Below are positions 47,798 through 57,236 of a stretch of 64,000 bases of DNA, piece after piece (position 1 is the first letter of the stretch; each line of letters begins with the position of its first letter). This DNA comes from Candidatus Kapaibacterium sp. GTDB taxonomy: Bacteria > Bacteroidota > Ignavibacteria > Kapaibacteriales > UBA2268. The DNA lies in NCBI GenBank assembly GCA_013414795.1, contig CP058732.1, positions 2,519,737 to 2,583,736 of the forward strand. The letters run 5' to 3'. The translations under genes were made by a program, and so were the position numbers. Under the pieces are notes generated by a model. It saw only the letters and a program-made list of their open reading frames with translations. It was not told where the DNA came from and searched no databases.

Positions 47798-49095
47798 TTA
47801 GATACTCCAACTTCATTAGCATTAATTTTTACTTTTAAAAGCAAAAAGATACCCAAAAGAAAAAACAAAATTAAAGATAAAATTGCTAATCTATATGATT
47901 TGGTGAGTTGCAGAATAATGCCAAAAAATAAGGGACCAATCCAACTGGAACCCTTTTCTGTGATTTCGTAAAAACTGAAGTATTCAGCCTCCATATTTTC
48001 TGGAATAAATCTTGAGAAAACCGAACGGCTAATGGCTTGTGTTCCACCCAAAACCAACGAAATTAACAAAGCAAGAATAACAAAGCCATAAGCATCTTTG
48101 AGAAAAAAATAAGCAAAAACGACTGTGAAACTCCATACAAAAAGACAAAGAATCAAGGTTTTTTTAGATTTTATTCGCTGGTCAATTTTCATAACAAGCA
48201 AAGTTCCAAAAAACGAAGCAAATTGAACGAAAAGAACAACTAATACAAGAAAATCCATACCTAAATTTAGTTCTCTTTTTCCGAATTGCGTGGAAACAAC
48301 TATAACAGTTTGGACTCCATCATTGTAGAATATATAGGCTATAAAAAAAAGCAAAGCATTTCTGTCATTCAATATCTTTTTAAATGTTTTTGAAATGCTT
48401 GCGAATGCCATTCCAAAGGTAATTGGCTCTTTCTGATAGACTTGTCTTTTAGGTAGTTTCAGATTTATTTGCGAAATTATTGAAAAAATCAGCCACCAAA
48501 AGCCAGCCGAACCAAGCGACAGTCTGATTGCGAATTCGTAACTTATTCCAATTCTGTTATGAAAGAATATCGTCAGAAGATTAATTGCAAGCAGAATTCC
48601 GCCACCAATGTACCCAAAAGCCCAGCCATTCAGGGAAATCTTGTCTCGTTCGCTACTGTCGGCAATATCAATAAGCAGACTGTTGTACATTACAACGCTT
48701 GCTCCAAAAAAAATGTTTGCCAAAATGAATGCAACGATGCCAATGAACAAAGTTTTCTCTGTAAGGAAGAATAAACTAATTGCGAGAATCGACCCAGCAT
48801 ATGCAAACAAGTAAAGAAAATTCTTTCTTTGATTTTTGATATCTGCAATGGAGCCAATTATTGGAAGAAGGAACACTTGAAGCAAGACAGAAATCGAAAC
48901 AACATAGGAAAATAGCGACTCGGAATAAATGCTTAAGCCAAATAGCGAAATTTCGCCGTTTTCGTTTGCTACATTACTTGCCAAAGTTGTAAGGAATGGT
49001 CCGAGAAAAACCGTTATAACAGAAGTTACAAAAGCAGAATTAGCCCAATCGTAGAGATACCACGCAAATCGAGTCTTGCGTAGTGTCGACTCCAT
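47794..49095 (-). CDS. MFS transporter, UMF1/Atg22-like family
   Basis: The 433-residue protein has about 12 transmembrane segments. The start FAWYLYDWANSAFVTSVITV is the mark of the UMF1 family, whose known member in yeast (Atg22) exports amino acids from vacuoles; bacterial substrates are unknown. A GGTQAISRSVFSRFIP motif is present in the second half. It is coupled to gmhA upstream (TAATG) and to the glycosidase-like gene downstream. Confidence 0.85.
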   Translation of the reverse strand: MESTLRKTRFAWYLYDWANSAFVTSVITVFLGPFLTTLASNVANENGEISLFGLSIYSESLFSYVVSISVLLQVFLLPIIGSIADIKNQRKNFLYLFAYAGSILAISLFFLTEKTLFIGIVAFILANIFFGASVVMYNSLLIDIADSSERDKISLNGWAFGYIGGGILLAINLLTIFFHNRIGISYEFAIRLSLGSAGFWWLIFSIISQINLKLPKRQVYQKEPITFGMAFASISKTFKKILNDRNALLFFIAYIFYNDGVQTVIVVSTQFGKRELNLGMDFLVLVVLFVQFASFFGTLLVMKIDQRIKSKKTLILCLFVWSFTVVFAYFFLKDAYGFVILALLISLVLGGTQAISRSVFSRFIPENMEAEYFSFYEITEKGSSWIGPLFFGIILQLTKSYRLAILSLILFFLLGIFLLLKVKINANEVGVSK

Positions 49096-49721
49096 TAGTT
49101 CTCTTTCCTAAAATACTCGGGGAAAAGGATTTCTTCGATAATCTCGCACCAGATGTGTCCAATCATTATGTGGCTTTCTTGTATGAGAGCAGTTTCCGTT
49201 TCGGGGACTATTACAGTGTGGTTGCACAACGGAGCAATTTTGCCACCACTTCCACCAAGCAATCCAATTGTAATCAATCCTAATGCGTTTGCTGTTTCTA
49301 TTGCTTTTAAAACATTTGGGGAATTGCCACTTGTAGAAATTCCAACAAGTACATCGCCAGGCTTTCCATAGGCTTCCACTTCACGAGCGAAAACGTATTC
49401 GAAACCGAAATCGTTGCCACCAGCAGTCATTATCGATGGGTCGACAGTTAGAGCAATAGCGGGAAGTGCCCGCCGATTTACATTCCCCCGAAACCGAATT
49501 ACCAATTCTGCGGCAATGTGTTGACTATCGGCAGCACTTCCACCGTTGCCGCAGAATAGTACTTTATTCCCTAAACCGAGTTGCTTTGCAATGATCGCCC
49601 CAGTTTCAAGTATTTTATCTGCAATGGTTTCAATAACTTTCTTCTTTGTTGCGATACTCTTTTCGATTCTTTTGGCAACGTCGTAAGCGAAATCAATATT
49701 ACTCATTATAATCTTGTGCAT
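49095..49721 (-). CDS. gmhA: Sedoheptulose 7-phosphate isomerase
   Basis: GmhA makes D-glycero-D-manno-heptose 7-phosphate for LPS core or S-layer glycans. The 208-residue SIS-domain protein has CGNGGSAADSQHIAAELV, ISTSGNSPNVLKAI and the QESHIMIGH segment that holds active-site Glu and His residues. An ATG five codons later is also possible. No other heptose genes (hldE, gmhB) are in this window. It leads the gmhA-MFS-GH2-purC-rodA run. Confidence 0.93.
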   Translation of the reverse strand: MHKIIMSNIDFAYDVAKRIEKSIATKKKVIETIADKILETGAIIAKQLGLGNKVLFCGNGGSAADSQHIAAELVIRFRGNVNRRALPAIALTVDPSIMTAGGNDFGFEYVFAREVEAYGKPGDVLVGISTSGNSPNVLKAIETANALGLITIGLLGGSGGKIAPLCNHTVIVPETETALIQESHIMIGHIWCEIIEEILFPEYFRKEN

Positions 49722-49760
49722 TGTTAAACATAATCATTACAATTTGATTTCTTATTTTTC

Positions 49761-49768
49761 TAAATTTG
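49761..49768 (+). promoter_or_regulatory. Putative -7 element of the TrkH gene
   Basis: TAAATTTG matches TAnnTTTG and lies 19 bases before the ATG. A TTTG is 14 bases upstream, too close for the usual spacing, so the -33 part is not assigned. Confidence 0.4.
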
Positions 49769-49787
49769 TATTTATTTTTTTAATAAA

Positions 49788-51566
49788 ATGAAAATAGCAA
49801 CCGTAATTAAATTAAAAACTAATTTAAAAACTTTTCTTGATATTATCCTTTTGCTAATTGGCCTTTTTTCATTTACTACTTTTATTTTAATTATCGGATT
49901 TCCTTTAACTCGTCTCGAAGAACTTTTGGTTCGCTCGATTATTAAATCAATTATTTACGTTTTTGTCGTGGAGGAAATTCTTCGTCTTTTCACATTGCAA
50001 AACTTATCCCAACACTTAAAAGAACGTTGGGTTGAACTTTTAATCGCTTTACTTTTAATTCTTGAAATCATTTTCGAGGTTCCTTTCCAACTTGGAATCA
50101 AAAAACTGTTCCCATTTCTATCTTTCGACCAAATAGCCTTGCTCTATTTGATAATTTCCCAGTTAATTATCTTCGTTTCTGGAATTTTTAAATTAGTTCG
50201 CCACAGCACTGCTATAACTCGTTTACAAATCCCGCCAGGTGCGATATTAGCAATAAGTTTTGCATTTCTCATCCTATTGGGTTCGTTCTTTCTGTCCCTA
50301 CCTAAATCCTCCGCTACTGGGGAGCCAATCAGATACATCGATGCACTTTTTACCTCAACAAGTGCAGTTTGTGTTACTGGGCTTATTGTGCTCGATACCC
50401 CCAAGGACTTTTCGCTTACTGGTCAAATCATAATTCTGGTGCTAATCCAACTTGGTGGGCTTGGAATAATGACGCTAACAACCTTTTTCTTCACGTTCAT
50501 AGGTGGTGGACTTACAATTAGAATGCGATTGATGTTGAAAGAATTTTTAAGCCCCGATACATTTTCAATGATTGGTTCTTTATTGAAACGAATAATTTTC
50601 TATACATTTATCATCGAAGCAATTGGATTTCTAATCTTATACTTATCAACTTTGCATTCTATACCAGAGGATGGGTCAAGATTCTTTATAGCACTTTTCC
50701 ATTCGATATCTGGATTCTGCAATGCTGGATTTAGCCTTTTCTCGGAAAATTTAATGTCCCCAATTTTGCAGAGCAACTATCTTTTCAAATTCACAATTAC
50801 ACTTTTGATTATTCTTGGCGGTTTGGGTTTTACCACTTTAACAGAACTTACTTCCTTGAAACTTTTTGGTAAGAAAACCCAAAGAATCAAATACCAACTT
50901 TCGCCAACTTCAAAATTAGTACTCGTTTCAACTCTCATTTTGATTCTTCTTGGAACAATCCTTATTTACCTCGGGGAATATAGAAGCAATCTCTTGGGAA
51001 ACAACATTCTGGATAAGGTATTTAACGCCTATTTTCAATCAGTTACAGCAAGGACTGCTGGGTTCAATACAGTCGCAATTGACCAACTGTCGGTCTTCAC
51101 TGCCATTGTGCTTATCTTGCTTATGTGGATTGGTGCTTCCCCAGGAGGTACAGGTGGCGGAATCAAAACAACCACATTTTCTGTGATGTTCTTGTACTTA
51201 CTCAATTACATCCGTGGTCGTGAACGGCTGGAAATTTACAATCGTCAAATCGAAAACGATAATATTATTCGGGCTTTTGCAATAGCCTTTCTTTCTCTTT
51301 TTGTTTTATTCATTGGAACTTCGATTCTTATCATTTACGAGCCAGACAAAAATCCAATCAATCTACTGTTCGAAACCGTCTCTGCTTTTGGAACTGTCGG
51401 GCTTAGCAGAAACACAACTTTCTATTTAGGAGATGGTAGTAAGTTCGTTCTCGTTTGGGTTATGTTTATTGGAAGAATTGGTGTTTTAACATTTTTCACT
51501 GCTTTGTTTAAACCAGTTCGGGAATATAATTATTCATTGCCCAAGACGCACATAAACATAGGATAA
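49788..51566 (+). CDS. TrkH/KtrB-family potassium transporter with N-terminal membrane extension
   Basis: This inner-membrane K+ (or Na+) uptake protein is 592 residues. The four pore loops are TSAVCVTGL, SGFCNAGFS, TARTAGFNT and SAFGTVGLS, each with the filter glycine; the ending PGGTGGGIKTTT is typical. About 150 residues with four hydrophobic spans precede the core, giving a longer protein than E. coli TrkH or KtrB. No RCK-type trkA/ktrA partner is next to it. It is a single plus-strand gene between two minus-strand runs. Confidence 0.92.
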   Translation: MKIATVIKLKTNLKTFLDIILLLIGLFSFTTFILIIGFPLTRLEELLVRSIIKSIIYVFVVEEILRLFTLQNLSQHLKERWVELLIALLLILEIIFEVPFQLGIKKLFPFLSFDQIALLYLIISQLIIFVSGIFKLVRHSTAITRLQIPPGAILAISFAFLILLGSFFLSLPKSSATGEPIRYIDALFTSTSAVCVTGLIVLDTPKDFSLTGQIIILVLIQLGGLGIMTLTTFFFTFIGGGLTIRMRLMLKEFLSPDTFSMIGSLLKRIIFYTFIIEAIGFLILYLSTLHSIPEDGSRFFIALFHSISGFCNAGFSLFSENLMSPILQSNYLFKFTITLLIILGGLGFTTLTELTSLKLFGKKTQRIKYQLSPTSKLVLVSTLILILLGTILIYLGEYRSNLLGNNILDKVFNAYFQSVTARTAGFNTVAIDQLSVFTAIVLILLMWIGASPGGTGGGIKTTTFSVMFLYLLNYIRGRERLEIYNRQIENDNIIRAFAIAFLSLFVLFIGTSILIIYEPDKNPINLLFETVSAFGTVGLSRNTTFYLGDGSKFVLVWVMFIGRIGVLTFFTALFKPVREYNYSLPKTHINIG

Positions 51567-51584
51567 AATACAACTATTTTGCGA

Positions 51585-52535
51585 TTACTTCACCTTTGAG
51601 ACTTTCCAATGATAGAGATACGGTGGGTCTATAGAAACAAGGCTTAAACCATTGGGAACATCGATACGAGGAACAATGATACCAATCGTATCCTTCATAA
51701 TTTCTGAATAATCGACTTTAACCGTCAATGTTATTGGGTCTATTTCAATCAATTTGTTGACACCAGTGCGGACAACTGCGTTTACTTGTTTCGGAAAAAT
51801 AACGTGGTCTTCGGGCAGAAAGCCACCATCGACGATTATAGGTATATCATATATTGTCCTTTCAGCAGATAAGTCCACGTCAATGTAAATCATAACTTTA
51901 TTGGTATTGAGTTTAACTTGGGAGCGAAGGGTATCGCTTAAAGGAACTTCAATTTGCATAGGTTTGTGAACATCTTCAAGCGTTACGTAAATAGTTTCCC
52001 AACGGTCAATCAAATCCAACACTTCCTTTCTGGCACTTATTGTTACATATTGTGGTTTAACTATTGGAGAACCTACAACCACGAAATTATCTCTTGTTCG
52101 AATTGTAATTTTGGGTTCGACTGGTACCACTTTTTCTACCATTTTGCCAATTTCGAACGAAAGCGAACCAGGACTAACATCCAAAATTTTTGCATTAACT
52201 CCAAGAAAAGTCCCTTTTATCAAATCATTCTTTGTAAGGATTACCTTATCGTTGAACCTTTCTATTTGGTCTAATGAAATAGTACAACTTGCACTTTTGG
52301 GCAAAACGGCAAGATTTAAAATTTGCCAGCCAATTGCAGACACAAGTACATCGATATTTTCGGGAATTTTGCCAGAAATCGAGTGTTTCTCTGGTGGTAT
52401 AATGTTTAGCGGTACTTTGATGTAGATGTTATACTCGGAATTTAAAACAGCATAAATCCAAATTGTAAAACTTACAACCAAAGCAAAAATCAAGCCCTTT
52501 AAATTATCTCTTGCAAAAATTCTTTTGAGTTTCAT
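51585..52535 (-). CDS. YbbR-domain protein (CdaR-like)
   Basis: The 316-residue protein has one N-terminal transmembrane segment (LIFALVVSFTIWIYAVL) and then an extracytoplasmic part of several YbbR-like beta repeats (one starts VPLNIIPPEKHSISGKIPENI). In Firmicutes such proteins regulate the c-di-AMP cyclase CdaA, but no cdaA is in this window, so that link is unproved. Its start overlaps the dnaG stop by four bases. Confidence 0.8.
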   Translation of the reverse strand: MKLKRIFARDNLKGLIFALVVSFTIWIYAVLNSEYNIYIKVPLNIIPPEKHSISGKIPENIDVLVSAIGWQILNLAVLPKSASCTISLDQIERFNDKVILTKNDLIKGTFLGVNAKILDVSPGSLSFEIGKMVEKVVPVEPKITIRTRDNFVVVGSPIVKPQYVTISARKEVLDLIDRWETIYVTLEDVHKPMQIEVPLSDTLRSQVKLNTNKVMIYIDVDLSAERTIYDIPIIVDGGFLPEDHVIFPKQVNAVVRTGVNKLIEIDPITLTVKVDYSEIMKDTIGIIVPRIDVPNGLSLVSIDPPYLYHWKVSKVK

Positions 52536-54358
52536 CTTCGCAAAAAGTTTAACAATTTTTGTTTGCGTCGCAATTCTTCTTGCATTTTTTTCAAATATTG
52601 TTCTTGGTTTGCAGGGTCTTCAACCATTTTCTTGCGCAATTCTTTTACAGTTAAATCTATTTTTTTAACATTAAACTTTGTGTAAACGTCTTCCAGAATT
52701 TTCCCCGTATCTTTTTCTTCTCTGTCGAAACCAAACTTTTCCCATCTTTCGCTTAACTTTTCTTTCGAAAGAACTAAATTTACGAAATAATCCTTTTTTT
52801 CTTGGGGTACTTCTGGGTCGATTAAAATATTGTTCAATATATCCTTACCATAATGATTTTCAAGTATCGAAAATAGCAACTTACCATTTTCTGTTATCAT
52901 ATGTTCGGAATGGAATTTCTTGATTTTCAACAAATCAAATGCTTCGGGAAATTCAAGGCAAATGCTTATCAGTTGCTCCTCTTCAAGTTCAAGTTCTTGC
53001 TTTGTAATGTTAATTGAAAAATCTGGCTTAGCAATATTTTCGGCACTTTCGACTTTTTCCTTTTCAAGTTTGGATTTTTCCTTTAGCAGTGTCTCGAGTT
53101 GAGAATATGGAAGCGAAAGTAAATCGGCTAATTCTTGAACAAACTCAATATGTTGCAATTTATCGGGAATTGTTGAAATCAAATGCAAACAGTAATGAAT
53201 AAATTTTGATTTTTGAGCGGGTCGAGTCAAAATCGATTTGCTTTGTGCAAGTTCGTACAAATATTGTAAAAAACTTTTAGCGTTGTCGAGAAGATTGTGG
53301 AAAGCCTTTGCTCCATACTTTTTTACAATGCTGTCGGGGTCTTCGTTTTCAATCAATTTCACAATTAGAACTTCAAATCCAAGCGGTAAAGCCAACTGGA
53401 TTGCTCGTTCTGTGGCTTTCTGTCCTGCTTCGTCTCCGTCGTATGCAATGTAAATCGTTTTACAATAGCGGGCAATTTGGTTCAATTGCTCTTCGGTCAG
53501 CGAAGTTCCGCAAGAAGCAATAGCATTTTTAAACCCCGCTTGGTGAAGAGCAATCACATCGGCGTATCCTTCGACAAGTATAACAGACTCCTTTGCTCGT
53601 ATCTCATTTCTTCCTTTAAACAAACCGAATAGCAATTTACTTTTATCGAATAAGTCAGTTTGTGGCGAGTTCAAATATTTTGGCTGGTTTTCTACTTCTT
53701 TAAGAATTCTTCCCCCGAAACCAACTACTTTTCCCGAATGATTATAAATTGGGAACATTATCCGCTCTCGAAACAAGTCGTAGAACTCGTTCGGAGAATG
53801 TTCCTTCTGTTTGATTAATCCTGCTTCAAGAAGAATTTCTTTCGAAAAGCCCGCAGAAGTCAATTCCTTCAAGAGATTGTCCCATCCAGAAGGAGCATAT
53901 CCAATCTCAAATTCTGCAATAGTAGCCTTTGTGTATCCTCTATTTGCTAAATAAGCAAGAGCAACATTTCCGCTCTGGGTATAGAGCACTTTTTGATAAT
54001 ATTTTTTCGCATATTCAAGTGCTTGTAAAATTCTGTCACGCTTGGTCAATTCCTCTTTTGCCTTCTCTGTTAAAGGCTCGTAGCGGATTCCAGCACGCTT
54101 GGCAAGTTCCTTCAATGCTTCGTGATAGGTCAAACCATAGTACTCGATAGCGAAAGTAATTACATTACCCGACTTTCCACAACCAAAACATTTAAATATC
54201 TTCTTCTCGGGTGAAACAGTGAAAGAAGGCGTTTTCTCTTGATGGAACGGACACAAACCAACAAAATTTACTCCCCTCCTTCGAAGGTTTACAGCCTCGC
54301 CAATGTAGTCGACAATGTCTATTGCCTCGATTATTTCTTCTCGTAGGTCTGCTTTCAC
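52532..54358 (-). CDS. dnaG: DNA primase
   Basis: DnaG makes RNA primers at the replication fork. The 608-residue protein has the CHC2 zinc finger (Cys36, His39, Cys57, Cys60) and the RNAP basic motif region (RERIMFPIYNHSGKVVGFGGR). The Toprim domain has Glu263 in VEGYADV and the DGD at 307-309. The C-terminal helicase-binding part is present. It overlaps the YbbR gene by four bases. rpoD is not adjacent, unlike in many genomes. Confidence 0.97.
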   Translation of the reverse strand: MKADLREEIIEAIDIVDYIGEAVNLRRRGVNFVGLCPFHQEKTPSFTVSPEKKIFKCFGCGKSGNVITFAIEYYGLTYHEALKELAKRAGIRYEPLTEKAKEELTKRDRILQALEYAKKYYQKVLYTQSGNVALAYLANRGYTKATIAEFEIGYAPSGWDNLLKELTSAGFSKEILLEAGLIKQKEHSPNEFYDLFRERIMFPIYNHSGKVVGFGGRILKEVENQPKYLNSPQTDLFDKSKLLFGLFKGRNEIRAKESVILVEGYADVIALHQAGFKNAIASCGTSLTEEQLNQIARYCKTIYIAYDGDEAGQKATERAIQLALPLGFEVLIVKLIENEDPDSIVKKYGAKAFHNLLDNAKSFLQYLYELAQSKSILTRPAQKSKFIHYCLHLISTIPDKLQHIEFVQELADLLSLPYSQLETLLKEKSKLEKEKVESAENIAKPDFSINITKQELELEEEQLISICLEFPEAFDLLKIKKFHSEHMITENGKLLFSILENHYGKDILNNILIDPEVPQEKKDYFVNLVLSKEKLSERWEKFGFDREEKDTGKILEDVYTKFNVKKIDLTVKELRKKMVEDPANQEQYLKKMQEELRRKQKLLNFLRR

Positions 54359-54367
54359 TTTCTAAAA

Positions 54368-55522
54368 TCAATAAACTTTACGATTAAGTCTAAAATCGAA
54401 ATACTTGCTTGCCGAAGGCAATTCAATCACAAATTTTCCGCTGTGGTCGATATATCCACGCTGTCCGTTACGCAAGGATACCCAAGCAATACCATCGACA
54501 AAATTGTCGACATACTCGTAGTCGTTCGCAAGAACTTCTGTCCCAGTTTTGTCAATGAAATACCAACGTCCATCTTTCAATACTGGGGCAACACCTTCGG
54601 AAAATTCCTTAACATCGTCAAAAATGTAGTCGGTAACTATTTCGCCTTTCCGATTTATAAGGCACCACTTCATCTGTCTTTTAATCAACTTTCCAACGAA
54701 AGCCATACTATCGGAAAATGGTTTGGAGGCGTAGGCATCGACCAGAAATTCGAACCTCCCATCTTTATTAATGAAACCAGCCGAGTCCCCTTTAACAGCA
54801 AAAGCAAGCCCTTCGGAATAATGTTCTAATACATCGAATTCTAACGGTACAACAATTTCGCCATTTCGGTTCATAAACCCGCTTTTATATCGTCGGTCAT
54901 TAATATCGGCAAGACCATTTTTAAAACGATTTCCTGCAGAGTTTTCCATCTTAATAACGAGATTGTTGCTGGTATCAATAAAACCTCTGATTTCTTTGTT
55001 TTTTACAAAAGCAAGCCCTTCGCTAAATTCGGTTGCGTCCTCGTAAACGAGCGGAATTACTAATTTCCCTTTATAGTTAATGTAGCCGAACAAATATTCT
55101 TTGTTCGATGTATCTGCATTTTCGCTTTTCTTCAATTTTACAACCAAAGCCCGCCCATTGTGAAAATCAAAAAGATAGTTGATACCATCTATTAAAGTAA
55201 CATTTCCAACCAAGTCAATAATTGCCCATTTGGGTCTTCCGTTGATTTCAATATTCACTCGGAAAAAACCCTCGCTATATCCAAGAACATCTAATAATTC
55301 AAGTGGTTCAAATAATAACTTCCCCGATGTGTCGAGGAAATACCATTTTCCATCTTTTAAATAAGCAACCAGTGGCTTGGAGTTTGTGACTCCCTTTTTC
55401 TCTGTATTTCCTTTCCTTGCTTTGGGATAAGTTTTGTTTTTAGGATTTTGTGCATTAACGAATAGCGTAGAAAAAAACAATGCAATTTGCAAAAAAATTA
55501 CAAGTATTAAATTTTTTTTCAT
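54368..55522 (-). CDS. Secreted WG-repeat protein
   Basis: The 384-residue protein has a signal peptide (LFFSTLFVNAQ) and then about eight WG-type repeats of the pattern GxxxWxFIDxxGxxV, such as DGKWYFLDTSGKLLFEP and DGRWYFIDKTGTEVLAN. WG repeats are common in secreted proteins of Bacteroidota; function is mostly unknown. It lies between an MlaF-type ATPase (four-base overlap) and dnaG. Confidence 0.82.
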   Translation of the reverse strand: MKKNLILVIFLQIALFFSTLFVNAQNPKNKTYPKARKGNTEKKGVTNSKPLVAYLKDGKWYFLDTSGKLLFEPLELLDVLGYSEGFFRVNIEINGRPKWAIIDLVGNVTLIDGINYLFDFHNGRALVVKLKKSENADTSNKEYLFGYINYKGKLVIPLVYEDATEFSEGLAFVKNKEIRGFIDTSNNLVIKMENSAGNRFKNGLADINDRRYKSGFMNRNGEIVVPLEFDVLEHYSEGLAFAVKGDSAGFINKDGRFEFLVDAYASKPFSDSMAFVGKLIKRQMKWCLINRKGEIVTDYIFDDVKEFSEGVAPVLKDGRWYFIDKTGTEVLANDYEYVDNFVDGIAWVSLRNGQRGYIDHSGKFVIELPSASKYFDFRLNRKVY

Positions 55523-56304
55523 ACCACTTTTGTCTTATATCTTTCAAGAAATTCTTGCACAACTGGATTTTGCGATTCTCGGAACTTCTCCACTTCGCCA
55601 TCGAAGACCAAATTTCCATCGTCAATCATTGCAACATAATCTGCGATTTTGAACACAGAGAACAAGTCGTGGGTTATGATTATCGAGGTAATTTCAAATT
55701 TCTTCGCTAAATCTGCAATTAAGTTATCCACTTGTTCAGAAGTGACTGGGTCGAGCCCAGTTGTTGGTTCATCGTAAAATATGTATGAAGGGCTTCCCAC
55801 CAATGCACGGGCAACACCAACACGCTTTCGCATACCACCAGACAACTCCGCAGGCATTTTATCTTTCAATATTCTCCACTCCCTTTCGAATTCCTTTTCG
55901 CTAACCTCTTCCTTTCTTGGTAATAAACCAACTGCGGTAAGAGTTCGAATTGCTTCGTTGTATAAAACCTTCTCGTTTCGAATTCCTCGTTCGTAAAGAC
56001 CAATAACAACATTTTCAAAAACCGTGTAGGAATCGAAAAGTGCAGAACTTTGGAAAACAAATCCAAATTTTTCTCTAACTTTGAAAAGTTCTTCTCTACC
56101 AAGTTTGTGAATATTTTGACCATCGATAAAAACTTCGCCGACATCTGGTTCCAGCAATCCTACAATATTTTTTATTAAAACACTTTTTCCACATCCCGAA
56201 CGCCCTATAATACAATAAGTTACACCATCGGGAATTGTTAATGTAACCCCATTAAGAACTTTCTTCTCGCCGAAGGATTTGTGTACGTTTCTTACCTCAA
56301 TCAT
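55519..56304 (-). CDS. ABC transporter ATP-binding protein, MlaF-like
   Basis: The 261-residue ATPase has Walker A GRSGCGKS, the Mla-type GFVFQSSALFDSYTVFENV, signature LSGGMRKRVGVARAL, and Walker B with FYDEPTTGLDP. These match the MlaF/Mkl branch, which powers lipid transport with an MlaE permease and an MCE protein MlaD. Neither partner is next to it, so they may be elsewhere. It is coupled by four-base overlaps on both sides. Confidence 0.87.
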   Translation of the reverse strand: MIEVRNVHKSFGEKKVLNGVTLTIPDGVTYCIIGRSGCGKSVLIKNIVGLLEPDVGEVFIDGQNIHKLGREELFKVREKFGFVFQSSALFDSYTVFENVVIGLYERGIRNEKVLYNEAIRTLTAVGLLPRKEEVSEKEFEREWRILKDKMPAELSGGMRKRVGVARALVGSPSYIFYDEPTTGLDPVTSEQVDNLIADLAKKFEITSIIITHDLFSVFKIADYVAMIDDGNLVFDGEVEKFRESQNPVVQEFLERYKTKVV

Positions 56305-57197
56305 TTCATTCCCTCTGGAATATCAATCACATATGAATCCTTTGGTTTTGGCAAAGAACGTTTCAAAATCCAAGGATTTAATGTCTTTACCCACAAATAA
56401 GTTGTACCTTGAGATTTTGCCCACTCGGCCAAGTTTGGAATTTCCTCTTTTACTACAACTCTCCGAACTTTGTAAGGCTTGTAGAATTCAGAATTAGGTA
56501 TATCGAATCCATAGCGTCGATGGTTGCTTAATATCTCTTTTAAAATTGCAATTCTAAAGATATAGCGAGAAGTTTCTTCGTTCAAGAACATTTCGAAAAA
56601 GTCTCTTGTATTTTGAAAATCAATATTACTCGACAAATTGGAAAAGCCCATATTATATGCGGCGGCAGCAAGCGACCAGGAACCAAACACTTCGTAGGCT
56701 CGTTTCAAATATTTGCACGCTGCCTCTGTTGCCTTGTAAATATTCAAACGTTCATCGACATAGTCGTCCACTTGTAGCCCCCATTCTTTTGCAGTCGAAG
56801 GAATAAATTGCCAAATACCGTAGGCAGACTTTGGCGACATTGCAATTTGCAGACCACTTTCGGCAACAGCAAGGTATTTTATGTCCTCGGGAATATTGTA
56901 CTTTTTGAAAATGCTATCAAAAATCGGAAAGAAACGACCCGACCTTTTCAAATAGAGAATAATTTGTCCAGGTGATTGCAAATTAATGTAAAATTCACGT
57001 TCGGCTCGTTCACGCATTATTGGGTTATCCAAGGGTATCTGTTCGCCACAAAAGTCTAGTTTGTTTGGAAGTTTCACTTTGGATAGAAAATGATTAAATT
57101 TCTCCGAAGCATTTGAACCGTCGTCCCCACTGGCAAAAGTTCCCCAGTCGGCAAACATCAAAACCAGCAAAACACTACAAAAAACTGCCTTCCACAT
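56301..57197 (-). CDS. Lytic transglycosylase (SLT domain, MltD-like)
   Basis: This enzyme cleaves peptidoglycan glycan strands, forming 1,6-anhydro ends, in the periplasm. The 298-residue protein starts at the ATG at 57197 (a TTG two codons earlier is less likely) with a signal peptide (AVFCSVLLVLMFADWGTFAS). The SLT domain shows AVAESGLQ with the catalytic Glu, SAYGIWQFIPSTA and AAAYNMG. I see no LysM repeat. Confidence 0.9.
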   Translation of the reverse strand: MWKAVFCSVLLVLMFADWGTFASGDDGSNASEKFNHFLSKVKLPNKLDFCGEQIPLDNPIMRERAEREFYINLQSPGQIILYLKRSGRFFPIFDSIFKKYNIPEDIKYLAVAESGLQIAMSPKSAYGIWQFIPSTAKEWGLQVDDYVDERLNIYKATEAACKYLKRAYEVFGSWSLAAAAYNMGFSNLSSNIDFQNTRDFFEMFLNEETSRYIFRIAILKEILSNHRRYGFDIPNSEFYKPYKVRRVVVKEEIPNLAEWAKSQGTTYLWVKTLNPWILKRSLPKPKDSYVIDIPEGMK

Positions 57198-57236
57198 AAT
57201 CAAATTTGTTTTGTTATTTTCTTGACGAAAAAGACT

